Shown: one piece after another, positions 23,933-35,700 of the stretch
How positions within the stretch are numbered: the stretch's first letter is position 1
How the letters are laid out: every line of letters starts with the position of its first letter
Assembly: GCA_026724425.1 (NCBI GenBank)
Contig: JAIUCV010000009.1
Coordinates: 15,263,294-15,327,293, forward strand
Source of the DNA: Erythrophleum ivorense
Taxonomy: Eukaryota; Streptophyta; Magnoliopsida; Fabales; Fabaceae
Reading direction: 5' to 3'
DNA: 64,000 nucleotides
Notes under the pieces: generated by a model
The model's database searches: none
What the model was told of the DNA's origin: nothing
What the model saw: only the letters and a program-made list of their open reading frames with translations
Made by a program: the position numbers and the translations under genes

Positions 23933-24560
23933 TGTAATGTCTCACATCAAAAAGGAAGGTCCTAAGCTGGGCCCATATAAGCTAAGGTGGAAGCCCCCGC
24001 TAGCAACTATAGATTCTAAGTAAAAGGCAAAACCTCTAGGTCCCTGGACCTTCCTCCCTAGGGGATAATATTGGATGGGCCCACAGTGCACTGGAGTTCT
24101 GTTGTGCCATTAACGATGCATTTTCCCATGAAGTGGGAAACAAAACCCCATGATAGAACTCAGCTATGGGCATGCCCCGGGTCAGGGACAATATCGATTG
24201 GTGGAGCAGGCTTAGTGGGGTGGTATCACTCGTTCTTGAGGTGCACACTCGACTAGGCTAGCTCTGATACCACCCCACTAAGCCTGGCCCATTAGCTAAT
24301 ATTGTCCTTGACCCAACCATGCCTATAGCTAGGTTTTGTCATGAGGTTTTGCTTCCCATTATATAGGAAAACGTGTCGTTAATGGCACAACAAAACTCCA
24401 GTGCACTGTGGGCTCACCCAGTATTGTCTTCTAGGGAGGAAGGTCTAAAGACCCAAAGGTTTTGCCCTTTATTAGGAATGCGTCATTGCTAGTAGGGACT
24501 TTTACCCTAACTTATATGGGCCTAGCCTAAAACCTTTTTTTTCTGATGTGGGACATTACA
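23933..24560. mobile_element. Palindromic LTR-PBS/PBS-LTR fold-back element, TSD TACTT
   Basis: Two 288-bp arms (23933-24220 and 24273-24560) are inverted copies of each other. Each starts TGTAATGTC(C/T)CACATC and carries a CCCATATAAG TATA-like box and a CAGTGCACTGGAGTT stretch. Each ends TTAGTGGGG directly before a tRNA-iMet-type PBS: TGGTATCAC at 24221 (decayed) and a perfect TGGTATCAGAGC on the minus strand (24261-24272). The PBSs face each other across a short spacer. The whole unit is flanked by TACTT at 23928-23932 and 24561-24565 and interrupts the 3' LTR of G. Ends, TSD length and PBS point to retroviral-type integration of an inverted, gene-less LTR unit; the inner arm ends lack CA. 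No coding capacity. Confidence 0.8.
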
Positions 24561-24814
24561 TACTTTTAATGGAAGTTACTCCAGTAATACAAAATAAGTG
24601 TATTAAAATGAAATACATTAAATAAAATGAACAAAATAACTAAGACCATAAAATGATAAAAATTAAATTAATCTACATTTAATAATAAGCAATTATACCA
24701 AAATTCAAACCACAACTTTCTAGCTTCTGGTTGTGTGCTTAGTTTTGGCCTATTATTAACTCTAAATTCAGGTTCAATTAAACCCAAATGAGATACACTT
24801 ATGTCATTCTCCTT

Positions 24815-26343
24815 TAGTTTAGAAAAACATGCCTTAGAGTTTTCACTTTTCCTATAATAAGGAGAAAGATCAATGACATCAAATGTGTTAGAAACTCCAA
24901 AGTCTTTTGGTAACTTAACCTTGTATGCATTGTCACAAGATCTCTTTAAAATTTTGAAAGGATCAGTTACTCTAGGCAAAGGTTTACCATGTTTTCTAAG
25001 AGGAAAATGATCTTTTCTTATATGAACCCTAACTTGAAATTTAGAAAGTCTCCTATGCTTTTTACTTTAGCCTTATACTTCTCATTTTTCTTCCTAATAT
25101 TTTCCCAAATTTGCTTATGCAACCTCTTTATTTGCTTTGCTCTTTCTTCCATGTCTCCATTGAATTTATTCATCACTAGAAATAGTGCTAAATCTATGGT
25201 ACCTAAAGGTTTTTGCCTACACATAGCTTTGAAAGGGCTACAACATGTTTTGGCTATAAGAACAATTAAAAATGAATTTAACTTGAGCCAGAAGAAAATC
25301 CCATTTTTTAATGTTCTTTCCCATAAAACTTCCTAAGAGATTTCCTAAACTTTTATTAAAAACTTTAATTTGACTATTGGCTTGTAGATCACAAGAAGAA
25401 TTGAATTCTAAATGAGTGCCAAGTTTCTTTCATATTATATGCCAAAATGACTCATGAATTTTAGATCTCTATCTAAAGTAATAGTTTTTAGGAATGCCAT
25501 GTAATTTGACAACATATCTAAAACACAAGTCAGCAACAAGAGAAGCATGATTAATTTTGTTGTATGTAATGAAATGGGCCTTTTTTAGAACCTATCAATG
25601 CCATAATAAAATCCTTTCTTTTCTGAGCTAAAGGCAAGCCAACCATAAAATCTATACTTACATCTTCCCATAAAGACTTAAGAATGGGTAATAGAGTATA
25701 AAGTCCAATATTCTACTTATGACTTTTGGCCACATGACAAGTTTTGCAATGTTGAATATGCTTCACAAAATCCTTATTCATTCTTGGCCAATAAAACTTC
25801 TTTGATAAAAGAGCTAAAGTTTTATCTCCCCCAAAGTGACCTATAAGTCTTCCATCATAAGCTTAAAAAATAATAGCTTCTTTTAGGGAACAATTTGGAA
25901 TGCATAAAAGATTTCTCTTAAAAAAAGAAAGTAATCTTGTAGTAAAAAGCATCAAATAGGACCTTTAGGACATTCTGACCATATCTCACCAAAGTAGGCA
26001 TCTTCTTTACATAGTTCCTTCAATATATCAAAGCCAATGAATTGGGCATTCAAAGTAACTAGCAAACAATGTCTATGGTTAAGAGCATTAGCAACTACGC
26101 TCTAAGTTCTAGAATTGTGTTTGATTACAAAATGGAAAGTTTGAAGAAATTCTACCTAAAGGACATGTCTCTTGTTTAATTTCTATTAGCTTTGAAGATA
26201 TTTAAGGACTTCATGATCTAAAAATAACACAAATGGTTTTAGAAGAAGATATGAACTCCAATGTGTTAAAGCCTTTATAATTACATGAAACTCTTTATCA
26301 TAAGCGGAGTACTTCTTGCATGAATATTCAATTTCTCATTGAA
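24815..26343 (-). pseudogene. Element G integrase and end of pol, decayed
   Basis: Minus-strand gypsy pol. From high to low coordinates: the end of RNase H (FFNEKLN at about 26320-26340, directly beyond copia H), the zinc-binding region (HIQHCKTCHVAKSHK near 25730), DVSIDFMVGLPLAQ at the start of the core (about 25620-25660), KLHGIPKN (about 25500), then the IDLALFLVMNKFNGD linker (25150-25200). It finishes with the C-terminal NAYKVKLPKDFGVSNTFDV segment (24870-24930), which aligns with the NAYKLDLP landmark of gypsy integrases. Many stops and shifts; non-functional. Confidence 0.83.
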
Positions 26344-26348
26344 AAAAG

Positions 26349-26629
26349 TGAAAAAATAAGGATAAAATGATGCAAAAGGTGAAGAAGACGCCTTTACTCT
26401 ATTTCAGGCATTTTAATTTATTTTTTTTCTAGGGTAAGTAGATTTAAAAATATAAGAGTAAAGGGAACATGATTACAAACTTGGTTGACCAATTTTCTCC
26501 ATAAAATCTCAGAAACAAAACTGAATCTATTTACAAGATAAAAAAAGGAAACAAATTAAATATAATAGTGTAACTAAATGCCACACAAATTGGAAGCAAA
26601 TAATCATAAAATAAATGTGATAACAGACA
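26349..26629 (-). repeat. Element H 3' LTR (shortened)
   Basis: TG at 26349 and CA at 26629. It matches the 5' LTR at both ends but lacks about 230 bp of the middle (equivalent to roughly 31260-31480). The purine-rich tract just inside it (minus strand AGCTTGAAGGGGAG) is the PPT. Confidence 0.88.
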
Positions 26630-26636
26630 CTCCCCT

Positions 26637-28110
26637 TCAAGCTGAGGTGTTGATGTTGAGCATCCCCAACTTGGACATCAATTTTTTAAATTTGACACGA
26701 GCAAAAGCCTTTGTTAATAAGTCTGCAACTTGAAAGTTAGAAGAGACATAATGTAACTCAAGTAATCCTAAATCAATCTTCTCCTTAATGAAATGACAAT
26801 CTATCTTTACATATTTCATTCTATCATGATGAAAAGGATTTTTTGCAACTTCAATAATAGCCATGTTATCATAAAACACCTTCATAGGTTGATCAACACT
26901 AATTCTTAATTCTTTAAGTCTTAACAACCATAGTCTTTTGCATATCCTAAGTGCTAATGCATGAAACTTAGCTTTAGTACTACATCTAGCAACCATAGGT
27001 TGCTTCTTGTTTTTTCATGTTACCAAGTTACCCTACATAAAAGTACAGTAACTAGTGGTGGATCTCTTATCAATTATAAATCTAGCCTAGTCTGCATCTA
27101 AAAAAACTTTAATAGCCTTATGAGTCCTTTTCTTAAAAGATAAGCCTTTACCAGAAGTTGTCTTGAAATGCCTCAGAATGCTATGCACAGCTTCCAAGTA
27201 GTCCTCATTAGGGCTATTCATGATTGACTAACTATACTCATAAGGAAGCTAATGTCAAAACAAGTGTGAGAAATGTAGATAAGTTTAGCAATAAGTCTCT
27301 ATTACATTTTGGTATCCAATAGTGAACTTTCTTGTTTAAGACTCAATTTGTGGTTAGTTTCCAATGGAGTATTGACGGGTTTGCATCCTAACATACCAAT
27401 TTCTTCAAGGAGATCAAGAGTATATTTCCTTTAAGAGATAATGATGCCTCCTTTATTTCTTACCACTTCCATCTTAAGGAAATATCTCAACTTGCCAAGT
27501 CTCTTTACTTTAAATTCTTTTATAAAGGACTTCATCAACTTTTTAATCTCATAAGAATTATCACTTATAACTATAATATCATCTACATATTTAATTAAAA
27601 ATTGCCAATTTTCTATCATGATTGGACTTGACAAACAATGTGTGATCTACTTGGCATTAATCATACCCGTACTTCTTAATGGCTATAGTAAACTTTTCAA
27701 ACCATGCTTTTGGAAATTGCTTGAGACCATACAATGATTTATGAAGCTTGAAAACTTTATTCAAATTATTCTTAGACTCAAGTCTAGGGGAGATCTCCAT
27801 ATACACTTTCTCCTTAAGATCCATATTGAGGAAGGCATTCTTCATATTTAGTTGATGAAGTGGCCATTTCAAATTAGCTGTAAGAGAGATTAAAACTTTT
27901 ATAGTATTGAAGTTTGCCATTGGAGCAAATGTTTCTTGGTAGCCAATGCTTTGTTTTTATGTGAACCCTTTGGCAACGTGCTGAGCCTTGTGACAGTTGA
28001 TACTTCCATTAGGATTGCATTTAATTGTAAAAATCCACTTACACCTACCAGCCTATTTTCCAAGAGGCAAATCAGTGATGTCTTAAGTCCTATTCTTTTC
28101 AAGGGCCTTT
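26637..28110 (-). pseudogene. Element H reverse transcriptase and RNase H, decayed
   Basis: Minus strand: WPLHQLNMKNAFLNMDL (27860-27800), VFKLHKSLYGLKQFPKAWF (27770-27710), IKYVDDIIVISD with the YVDD catalytic site at 27578-27589, and LGKLRYFLKMEVVRNKGGI up to about 27431. RNase H follows: SVVARCSTKAKFHALALR (27000-26950), VFYDNMAIIEVAKNPFHH (26880-26820), and LLELHYVSSNFQVADLLTKA (26760-26700), ending with a stop near 26637. These are copia landmarks. The frame changes between 27430 and 27000 and near 27650. Confidence 0.9.
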
Positions 28111-29680
28111 ACTTCCTTATGAATAGTTACTCTCCACTCTAGTTTCTTTTTGCCTCATAAAAGCTATAAGGTAGTTTCTCAATAGAAACATTGTACACAA
28201 ATGCCTATAACTTATGAAACAATTTGTTATATGCAACAAAATTATTTACAAGATGCATAATGCAAGTTCTTACCCCCTTTCTCAAGGCAATAGGAAGATC
28301 CAACTCTTGTTTTTTAGAACTTGGAGTGGGGAAAGTTGATTGTTCATACTTACGAGAGGTGCAATACTATTCCTCATATCGAGTTGCTAAGTTTTGACAC
28401 TCTTTTTGCTATTCTATCACTTGGTTTCTTTTCTTTCTGGTATAAATTAGTATGTTGTTCTATTGTTCATGGTTTAGGTAGTTTTAAGGTTCTCTTGGTT
28501 CAATTTTGTGTAGATCAAGGCCAAGGAGGTCAGGTTGAAGACCAAGACTTTCAATGGTAGGCTTATTTTGAGTTCAAAAAAATTCATCAATGATAATGAC
28601 ATTAGGTTCCAAAATTTGTGGTGCAATGTCCATGTTACTCTTAAACATCCATTCATCTTGTTGGGTATGACTATAACTCTCCCCCTAAATGGGTGAGTGG
28701 GAGTAAAATTGTTATTTTTCAAGAAAAGTAACATCCAAGGTGATAAACACCTTTTTTAAAGAGGGAGAATAACATTTTCCCCTTTTTTTATAGATGGATA
28801 CCCAATAAAAATACATTTGATGGCCCTTGGCTCAAGTTTACCCCCATGATTATTATAGACAAATGAGGTAGGGTTGACATAGTTTTGTTGGTAGGAAAGG
28901 TCTTAAGAAGTTTTTTCTAAGGTGAAAGGAACTTTAACACTTTAGATGGCACTCGATTAATGAGGTAAGTGGCTATCAATGTAGCTTCTCCCCAATAAAA
29001 GGTGGGAGTATTAGAAGTAAAGAGAAGTGACCTAGCCACCTCCAAAATATGTTTATTCTTTCTTTTAACAACCCTATTTTATTGAGGGGTATTGGCACAT
29101 GAGCTTTGGTGAAAGATATCATGTTTAGTGAAGTAAGAGTTGAAAATAGAATTAAAAAATCCTTTACCATTATCAGTTCCAAAAAATTTTATGAAGCATT
29201 GAAACTAATTTTGGATGTTTTTATGAAATTGTTGGATGATGTTTACAACCTTAGATTTTTCTTTTAAGAGGTAAACCCATGTGAGCCTTGTGTGGTCATC
29301 AATAAAGATGACAAACCATCTTGTACCATTTAGACTTTTAATATCTAAGGGACCTCAAACATCATTGTATATAAAGAAAAAAAGTTAAGAGAGTTGATAT
29401 GAGTTAGAAGGATAAGAAGATTCAATATGCTTAGAGATTTAACAAATTTCACACTGAATAAAATTAGTACTCTTGTTGAAAACTTTTTCATGTAATGAGA
29501 GTTTGGGTGGCCTAACTAATAATGCCATAACAAAACATCTTCATTATTATTTAAAGAAACAAAAGGTGAAGAAACAACATTATTACAACTTGTAGTTCCT
29601 TCTAGGTAATAAAGCCCATCACTTTCCCTAACATTACCAATCCTTTAACTCCGATTCCAAATCTTGAAAATAACAACCAT
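28110..29680 (-). pseudogene. Element H integrase, decayed
   Basis: Copia integrase between protease and RT. Seen: a CEIC knuckle near 29450, the FIDDH-like LSSLLMTTQGSHGF region (about 29310-29260, out of frame), and SLNMISFTKAHVPIPLNKIG (about 29125-29070), equivalent to the HQSSCANTPQQNG motif that precedes the catalytic Glu; LKERIN follows. Many stops. The stretch to 28110 covers the variable linker into RT. Confidence 0.75.
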
Positions 29681-31106
29681 AAGTGTCAATTAGTTTGGCA
29701 ATTTATGTCCTTTACAAGTTTACTAATAGATAATAAATTGCATTGCGATGAAAGGACAAGGAGGACATCTTTCAATATAAAATGTGATGATAATTGTACT
29801 ATCCTAATCCTAATAACTTCAGACAAAGTTCCATTAGTGATGGTCACAAATCTATTAAAACTAGGAATAACTTCATTAAGTATAGAACTATTACCAGTCA
29901 AGTGTTTTGAAGCACCAAAGTCAACTATTCAATTATTAGAACTTTTAGAGTTGACTCTGGGAGGGTTACCTGAATGAGTCATAACCCTAGTGCCAATGAC
30001 CTTGCCAGAGGTTTGTCCCTACTTGTTAATTAATTTTTGTAATCAATTAAGTTGTTTCTTTATCTCTTTATCAAAGAGATTTTGATCAAATTGTCCATTT
30101 TTCTATTCTTCTTCAGCAACCTTAAACCTACTAATCTACTTATGATTTTATGGCTTTAAATTGGCTTGCTTGCCATGGAGTTTCCTACAGGTATCTTAGA
30201 TATGTCCAGACTTGTTGCAATGGTCACACCATAACTTTCCTCCCTTTTTCTACCTTAAATTAGTAGTGGAGCTATTTCTAACCACTATAACAGAAGTTTT
30301 AGGGATAGATTAGACACTAGTCTTTCCTAGAGTAAGTTGAATTATGCTTTCCTCGTATTTTACCCTATAAAACACCTCTCTAAGCATTGAAAGAGGCCAA
30401 AAGCCATAATTCTCCCCATAACTTCCTTGAAATTAGTGTTGAGGCCTAAGAGAAAAGTATATATTCTTTCCCTTTCCTCCAATTTTCAATAATATGTTGC
30501 ATCAATGCTACAAAACCATTTGTGTGTCTCACACATGTCAAGGTGTTGCTACAATTTGATAAGGTTATTATAGAACTAAGTGACACTCAAATTGCTTTCT
30601 TTAGCCTCCCATAGTGCTCCCTTAATCTAAAACATGGTAGTAGTATTTTTGATATATGAGTAAGGTCTCTTTGTAGAGTCCCAAATTTCTTTGGTTGTCT
30701 TATAAAAAACAAAATTCTCTTAAATTTTTGTTGTCATAGAGATCACCAACCACGACATAATAGTATTCTTCTCAACAAACCACACTTTCTACCTAGGATC
30801 AGTGATCTTAGGCTATATAGCATCTCCGGTAAGGTATTCTTCTTTTCCCATGCCTCTGATGTACATCAACGCATTTTGGAACTAAAAGAGACCATTATTA
30901 CCATTTAGCTTGAAGCCAGTGATCATTGTAGGGTGGTTTACGGCAACCATAAAAGAATTAGAGAGAGGAACAAGGCTCTTTGGCTAGTTTGACTCCCTAT
31001 TTGACTGGTTTGTGCCCCTGTTTGGTTGGGTTATCGCTGATGATTCAAAGGGAGAAGCAGCGGCATGTGTATGAGAGGCTTTCATGGAGCCAAAGTTGAT
31101 ATCCAT
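29680..31106 (-). pseudogene. Element H gag and protease, decayed
   Basis: Gag begins with an ATG at 31106 (MDINFGSMKASHTH), 20 bases inside the PBS. VNHPTMITGFKLNGNN and the MYIRGMGKEEYLTGDAI segment (about 30870-30810) are typical of copia gag. A zinc knuckle CDHCNKSGHI-stop-DTC lies near 30235-30190, its stop standing in place of one residue. The protease shows IVDFGASKHLTGNSS (about 29930-29885), where the catalytic DSG has become DFG, so it would be dead even if in frame. Confidence 0.85.
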
Positions 31107-31126
31107 CCCAGTTTATGTCATCCAAT

Positions 31127-31138
31127 GCTCTGATACCA
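31127..31138 (-). other. Element H primer-binding site
   Basis: Minus strand TGGTATCAGAGC, a perfect 12-base complement of the plant initiator tRNA-Met 3' end, directly next to the 5' LTR. Confidence 0.95.
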
Positions 31139-31648
31139 TGAAAAAATAGGCATAGAACAACACACAAGGTGGAGAAGATTCTCTTACTCTATTTCAGGCA
31201 TTATAATATATTTTTATTCCATAGTAAGTATATTTAAAAATACAAGAGTAAGCTCCTTAGGATAAATCTTTCTAAGGGATGTTCTTTTCACATATACCCC
31301 AATAAGGCAACTAATCATTCCCCTTCCTCTGGGAAAAACAGCAAATAGCATTTCCCTATAAGTGTCATGTCAAAAACAAGGAATTGAGATCCCACCAATA
31401 TTTACCTGTAGCAGCAATTCGAATTTTTAGTACCAATAAAGGAGGATTAGTGGAAAAGGGCTAAGGAAGTGTAATTAGATATAAGGAAGATGGTTACAGA
31501 TTCGATTGACCAATTTTGTCCCTAAGATCTTGGAAATAAAATCAAATATGTTTACAAGATATAAAGGAAACAAATTAAATATAATAGTTCAGCTGAATCC
31601 CACACATATAGGAAGTAAATAATCATAAAATAAATGTGATAACTGACA
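31139..31648 (-). repeat. Element H 5' LTR
   Basis: 510 bp, TG at 31139 and CA at 31648 on the plus strand. It is collinear with the 3' LTR at both ends (TTACTCTATTTCAGGCATT and AATCATAAAATAAATGTGATAA shared). Confidence 0.92.
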
Positions 31649-32776
31649 GAAGGCAATTGGCTTTCCTTCTTGACTAAGGACTATACCAATTCCTATATTA
31701 GAAGCATCACACTCAACTTCAAAGACAATTGAAATTTATTAAAAAGAGAATAAGAGTAGAAGTCACCTTTTGCTTAATGAATTCAAAATTTTTTTAAGCT
31801 TCTATCCATTTAGAATCTTGACCCTTCAAGCACTCAATTATAGGAGTTATAATAGTATTGAAGTTCCCAATGAATTTTTGATAAAATAAAGGAAGAACAT
31901 GAAAGCTCCTAATATCTTGAAGTCTACAAGGAATAGGCCAATTTAAAATTGCTTCCACTTTGTAAAGATCCATCTTCACTCCCTTAGTTGATACAACATA
32001 GCTTAAAAAGATAAGGCTATCAATAAAGAATTGACACTTCTTAAACTTTCCAAATAGCCTTTGTTCTTTCAAAATTTGCAGCACTAGTTTAAGATGAACT
32101 AAATGCTCCTTTTGGTCTTTGTTGCACACCCAAACATCATCAAAGTAGATAACTACAAATTTTCCATTAAATAGCTTAAAGACATTATTCATCAAGTGCA
32201 TAAAAGAACTAGGAGCATTTGACTAACAAAAAGGCATAACTAACCACCCATACAAACAATCTCTAGTTCTAAAAGTAGTCTTCCATTCATCACTTGGTCT
32301 CTTTTAGATTTGATAATGCCCACTTCAAAAATCAATCTTAAAGAAAGTTATAGCATTATAGAGCTAGTCTAATAGATGATTTAGGCAAGGAATTAGAAAA
32401 TGATAACCAATTGTGATATTGGTGATAGCTTTACTATCAATGCATATTTATAATGACCTATCATTCTTTGGCACAAGTAATATGGGTACTGCATAAGGAC
32501 TCTTTCTTTCACAAACTAGCCCTTTAGTCACCCAGTCATCTACTTGTCTTTGTAACTCCTTATGTTCTTGGGAGCTCATTTGATAAGCCTCCTTGTTTTG
32601 AAGCATAACACTTAAAGTAAAATACTGAATTTCCCTAATAGGATGTAGTTTATAAGGAATCTCTTTTAGAAAACATCTCTAAATTTGATTATAAGTGGCT
32701 GCACCACACTAGGCTCTACAATTTCACTTGCATCATCATCTAATAGATAAGGAGAACAAGCTAAATTTAAGGCTTC
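31649..32776 (-). pseudogene. Element G reverse transcriptase and start of RNase H, decayed
   Basis: Minus strand, high to low: QVDDWVTKGL and PYAVPILLVPKND (about 32540-32460), AITFFKIDF (about 32350), SDEWKTTFRTRDCLYGWLVMPF (about 32300-32235), then an open stretch 32201-31794 with VVIYFDDVWVCNKD. Its YFDD catalytic site is at 32136-32147, followed by LSYVVSTKGVKMD and the HVLPLFYQKFIGNFN thumb. RNase H starts near 31710 and is cut by copia H at 31648. Gypsy type, distinct from element B (YFDD rather than FIDD). Solo LTR C cuts the upstream side at 32782. Confidence 0.9.
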
Positions 32777-32781
32777 AACAA

Positions 32782-35700
32782 TTTCATACCATATATATTC
32801 CATGATCATACTCTTTCATTAGGGGCATTGGGTGTGCATTAATAAGGTAAAAGCAAGGAAAAGTATGAAAATAATGCACTTTTATTACGCAACGTCAGGG
32901 TTAAATTTTTAGTTCACGTCATATGGGCCTCGTGGATGTTCCAAAAACATTCTATAGTCATTTACCATTTATATGAGTCATACATAACTCAAAACATCAC
33001 ATAATCCATGGTTTTCAAGCTCAAACCTCGAATTTTCACCAATCCCTTTTTAGACAGCAAGTAGTAATTTTCAAGGGAAACTTTAAAAATTTATAACTAA
33101 ATGTAAAAAAATTAAAATTATACAAACTATAGCTTTATAGAAATCTCTAGATGTTATCTTCACACTAAAAATAATTTCAAGAAATAAATATAGCCTTTGG
33201 ACCATGTTTGATAATGAAATAGCCATAAAGGTCTGGCTGTCCTTGGTACTAATATAGTTTACTGTCATAAACTTCAAAAATGTCCAATTAATTCCAAAAA
33301 AAATATAATACATGCAAATGATACTAATATAGAAAGATACGAATGTTATCTAGAGGGAAAAAATAGTTCCAAACCAAGCTAAAAGCATTCAAATCTCAAA
33401 AATTAATCAAACAGCAGGTTTAATTGGTCCCTTGGTACTAGATAGTAACTTCAAAAATTAATATCTTCCTCTCTAGACATCTAAATGAGGTTCTTCCAAT
33501 TGGAACAAGTCTCTTGGAAGGTCTAGTTTCTATCTATAAAATTTCATGATAATTGGATATCATTTTCCCCATGATTGACATAGAAAAAATTTCAGACCAT
33601 GTGTACAGTAGCAGTGACCATATCAGAAAAATTTTCTAACTTCAAAAATTTATCAAATATTCTATAGACCTCCAAAAATTACCCACTTTAACTTTTCAAA
33701 AATTTCTCAACAAGATCTAGATTCATACTAAATTTTAGATCAAGAGGAGCTCATTTGGACAAAAAGTGATATAGCTCACTCAAATGGTCAATTTTGCTCC
33801 ATGTAAGATGTCCACTTTGTCCAAATGGCCTCGCCAATGGTTTGACTCCTCTTGGGCAAGTTTAAAAGCACAAATATGACTTGTAGACACTACCCAAGTG
33901 GTCCCAAATCTCATACATTTCATTTTGACCATCTCACACCCAATAACACACTAATACATACATGCCATCCATGATTCAAAATTCATATTTCTATTGCTTT
34001 CATGCTACATAGAGTATATATAGTATCCATACATCATATTACATTTACTAAAGGTCTTACATCACAAAAATAATATGTACAAAGCCACTTTGACATTCAA
34101 CTACAATTTAAACTACATAATAGGCAAAGTAAGGCTTTTCATTGTTTTTGACTTGCATTTCCTTGTCCTTGAGCACCACCTAGACATTTCAAGAGTGAGA
34201 GGGAAAGGGGAGTGAGATTCCAAGAATCTTAATAGCTCACACACCCATTCACACATACATTCAAAGCATACATACATCAAAATCACAAGTGTGTAAACAT
34301 AAAGTGTGTAATGCCACATTTATACATCAAATCATTCTTATGCTCTAGGGACTTTTGGTTTTGCCTCACCCAATTCTTAGGACTTTTAGATTTGTCTCAC
34401 TCTTGGCTTTGGGACTTTTGACTTAGCCTTACCCATCCAAGAGACTTTTGGCCTAGTCTCACCCATGCCTTGAGACTTTTGGCTCATCCTCACCTATATT
34501 AAGGGGCTTTTGGCATCACCTCACCTTTATGAGCCAATCTCACAACCAATCCATTCAAGAATACACATTGGTACCAATACAACATCAAGACACCAAGTGG
34601 CATGTTACAAAATCACAAAAGTACATGCAAACACATAATGACATACATATGCACACAAGAATGTATAAAGAATAAGGTGGAGAGCTATTTTGAATTGGTG
34701 CAAGCCTTTCTTGATCCTTTTCCTTCCCCTTTTTGGTCCCACAAACACACTTAGGTGGATTGTAGTTCTCTTGGCCTAAGCATCATAAATAGCACACAAC
34801 TATACTCTTGAAGCAAGCCAAGATACTACACTTTTTCTTAAAAAAAATAAATGATTCCATGGTTCACATAATGGCTCCATTGGTGGCCTATTGAAGCAAC
34901 CCTTGTAATTTGAGTTCTATACTCTATTCTCTTTTCATTTCTAGGCTTCTTGACCCCATTCAAGGTCCTTAAAGCCATCACATAATCATTTGCACAATTG
35001 AAAAACCAAGTTACTTTCTAAGACACCATTATGGACACCATTTCTCCATCGAGGTCCTAAATTTTTTTCAATTGTTCCTCCCATCTTCTAACATCATATG
35101 GAGTCCCAAACCAAGGTTAAAACAAATTAAAACACTTCCTAGCCTATCCAAGAAGCCTTGGCTGAACTTAGCCCCAAGGAAGATGTTCTTCGAGTCCTTG
35201 ATTTTCCCTTGATGGGTGAGCCACTTGGGGAGGTTTCTAAGAGTCTTAGGAGCTCAATGGAACATTCAAATGACTAAGAAAACACTCACACAAAATGATA
35301 TTTTACAAAACCTCCAAGAACATCACACTTTTCTAACTTGATTTCCTTTGGTTTTTCTTGAAATTCCTTACCTTATTCCATTTCCCCAAGGCCTAAAACC
35401 CTTATTCCTCTTTTGAATTTGGATAGAAAATCCCTCCCCATATGGTTTTCGTTTAGGCAAAAATAACACAAGGGAGAGCAACAAAGAAGAAGCACTAAGA
35501 ATGGGAAATTACCTTGGATTCTAACTTAGTTTCAAAGCTTCTTTTCCTTGGTTGGTTCCTCCTCAAGAATTTTGAACTCTTCCCTTATGTTTTGGACCAA
35601 AAAAAGAACCATTCTATTCAAGAGAACTATAAAAAGAGAGAAGGAGAGGAGAGGAACAAAGTAGAAAGAGGAAGAAGCATGAATTTCTTAAGTTTTTCCT

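Larger units (their letters stand above)
23368..24806 (-). repeat. Element G 3' LTR (with fold-back insertion)
   Basis: Matches 39398-40169 on both sides of the 628-bp fold-back insertion. On the minus strand it begins TGACATAAG at 24806, right after a PPT-like AAAGGAGAA, and ends TTCTGGTGTCA at 23368. The pol reading frame seems to run a little way into the LTR (residues GLIEPEF and onward, down to about 24668). Confidence 0.85.
26349..31648 (-). mobile_element. Element H: Ty1/copia retrotransposon inserted in the RNase H of G
   Basis: A full-structure copia element on the minus strand: 5' LTR 31139-31648, perfect iMet PBS 31127-31138, gag from 31106, protease, integrase, RT, RNase H (ending at 26637), PPT next to 26630, 3' LTR 26349-26629. 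The order integrase before RT defines copia. The target reads IAF on one side (31649 and beyond) and FNEKLN on the other (26348 and below), which join in frame as the gypsy RNase H motif. The duplicated 5-mer on the minus strand is CCTTC at one end and CTTTT at the other, a TSD with two C-to-T changes. All domains carry stops. Confidence 0.92.

Noticed and set aside
23933..24560. Cassandra-type TRIM carrying a 5S rRNA-like promoter
   Set aside because: The arms contain no 5S-like A/C-box sequence; the promoter-like word is TATAAG.
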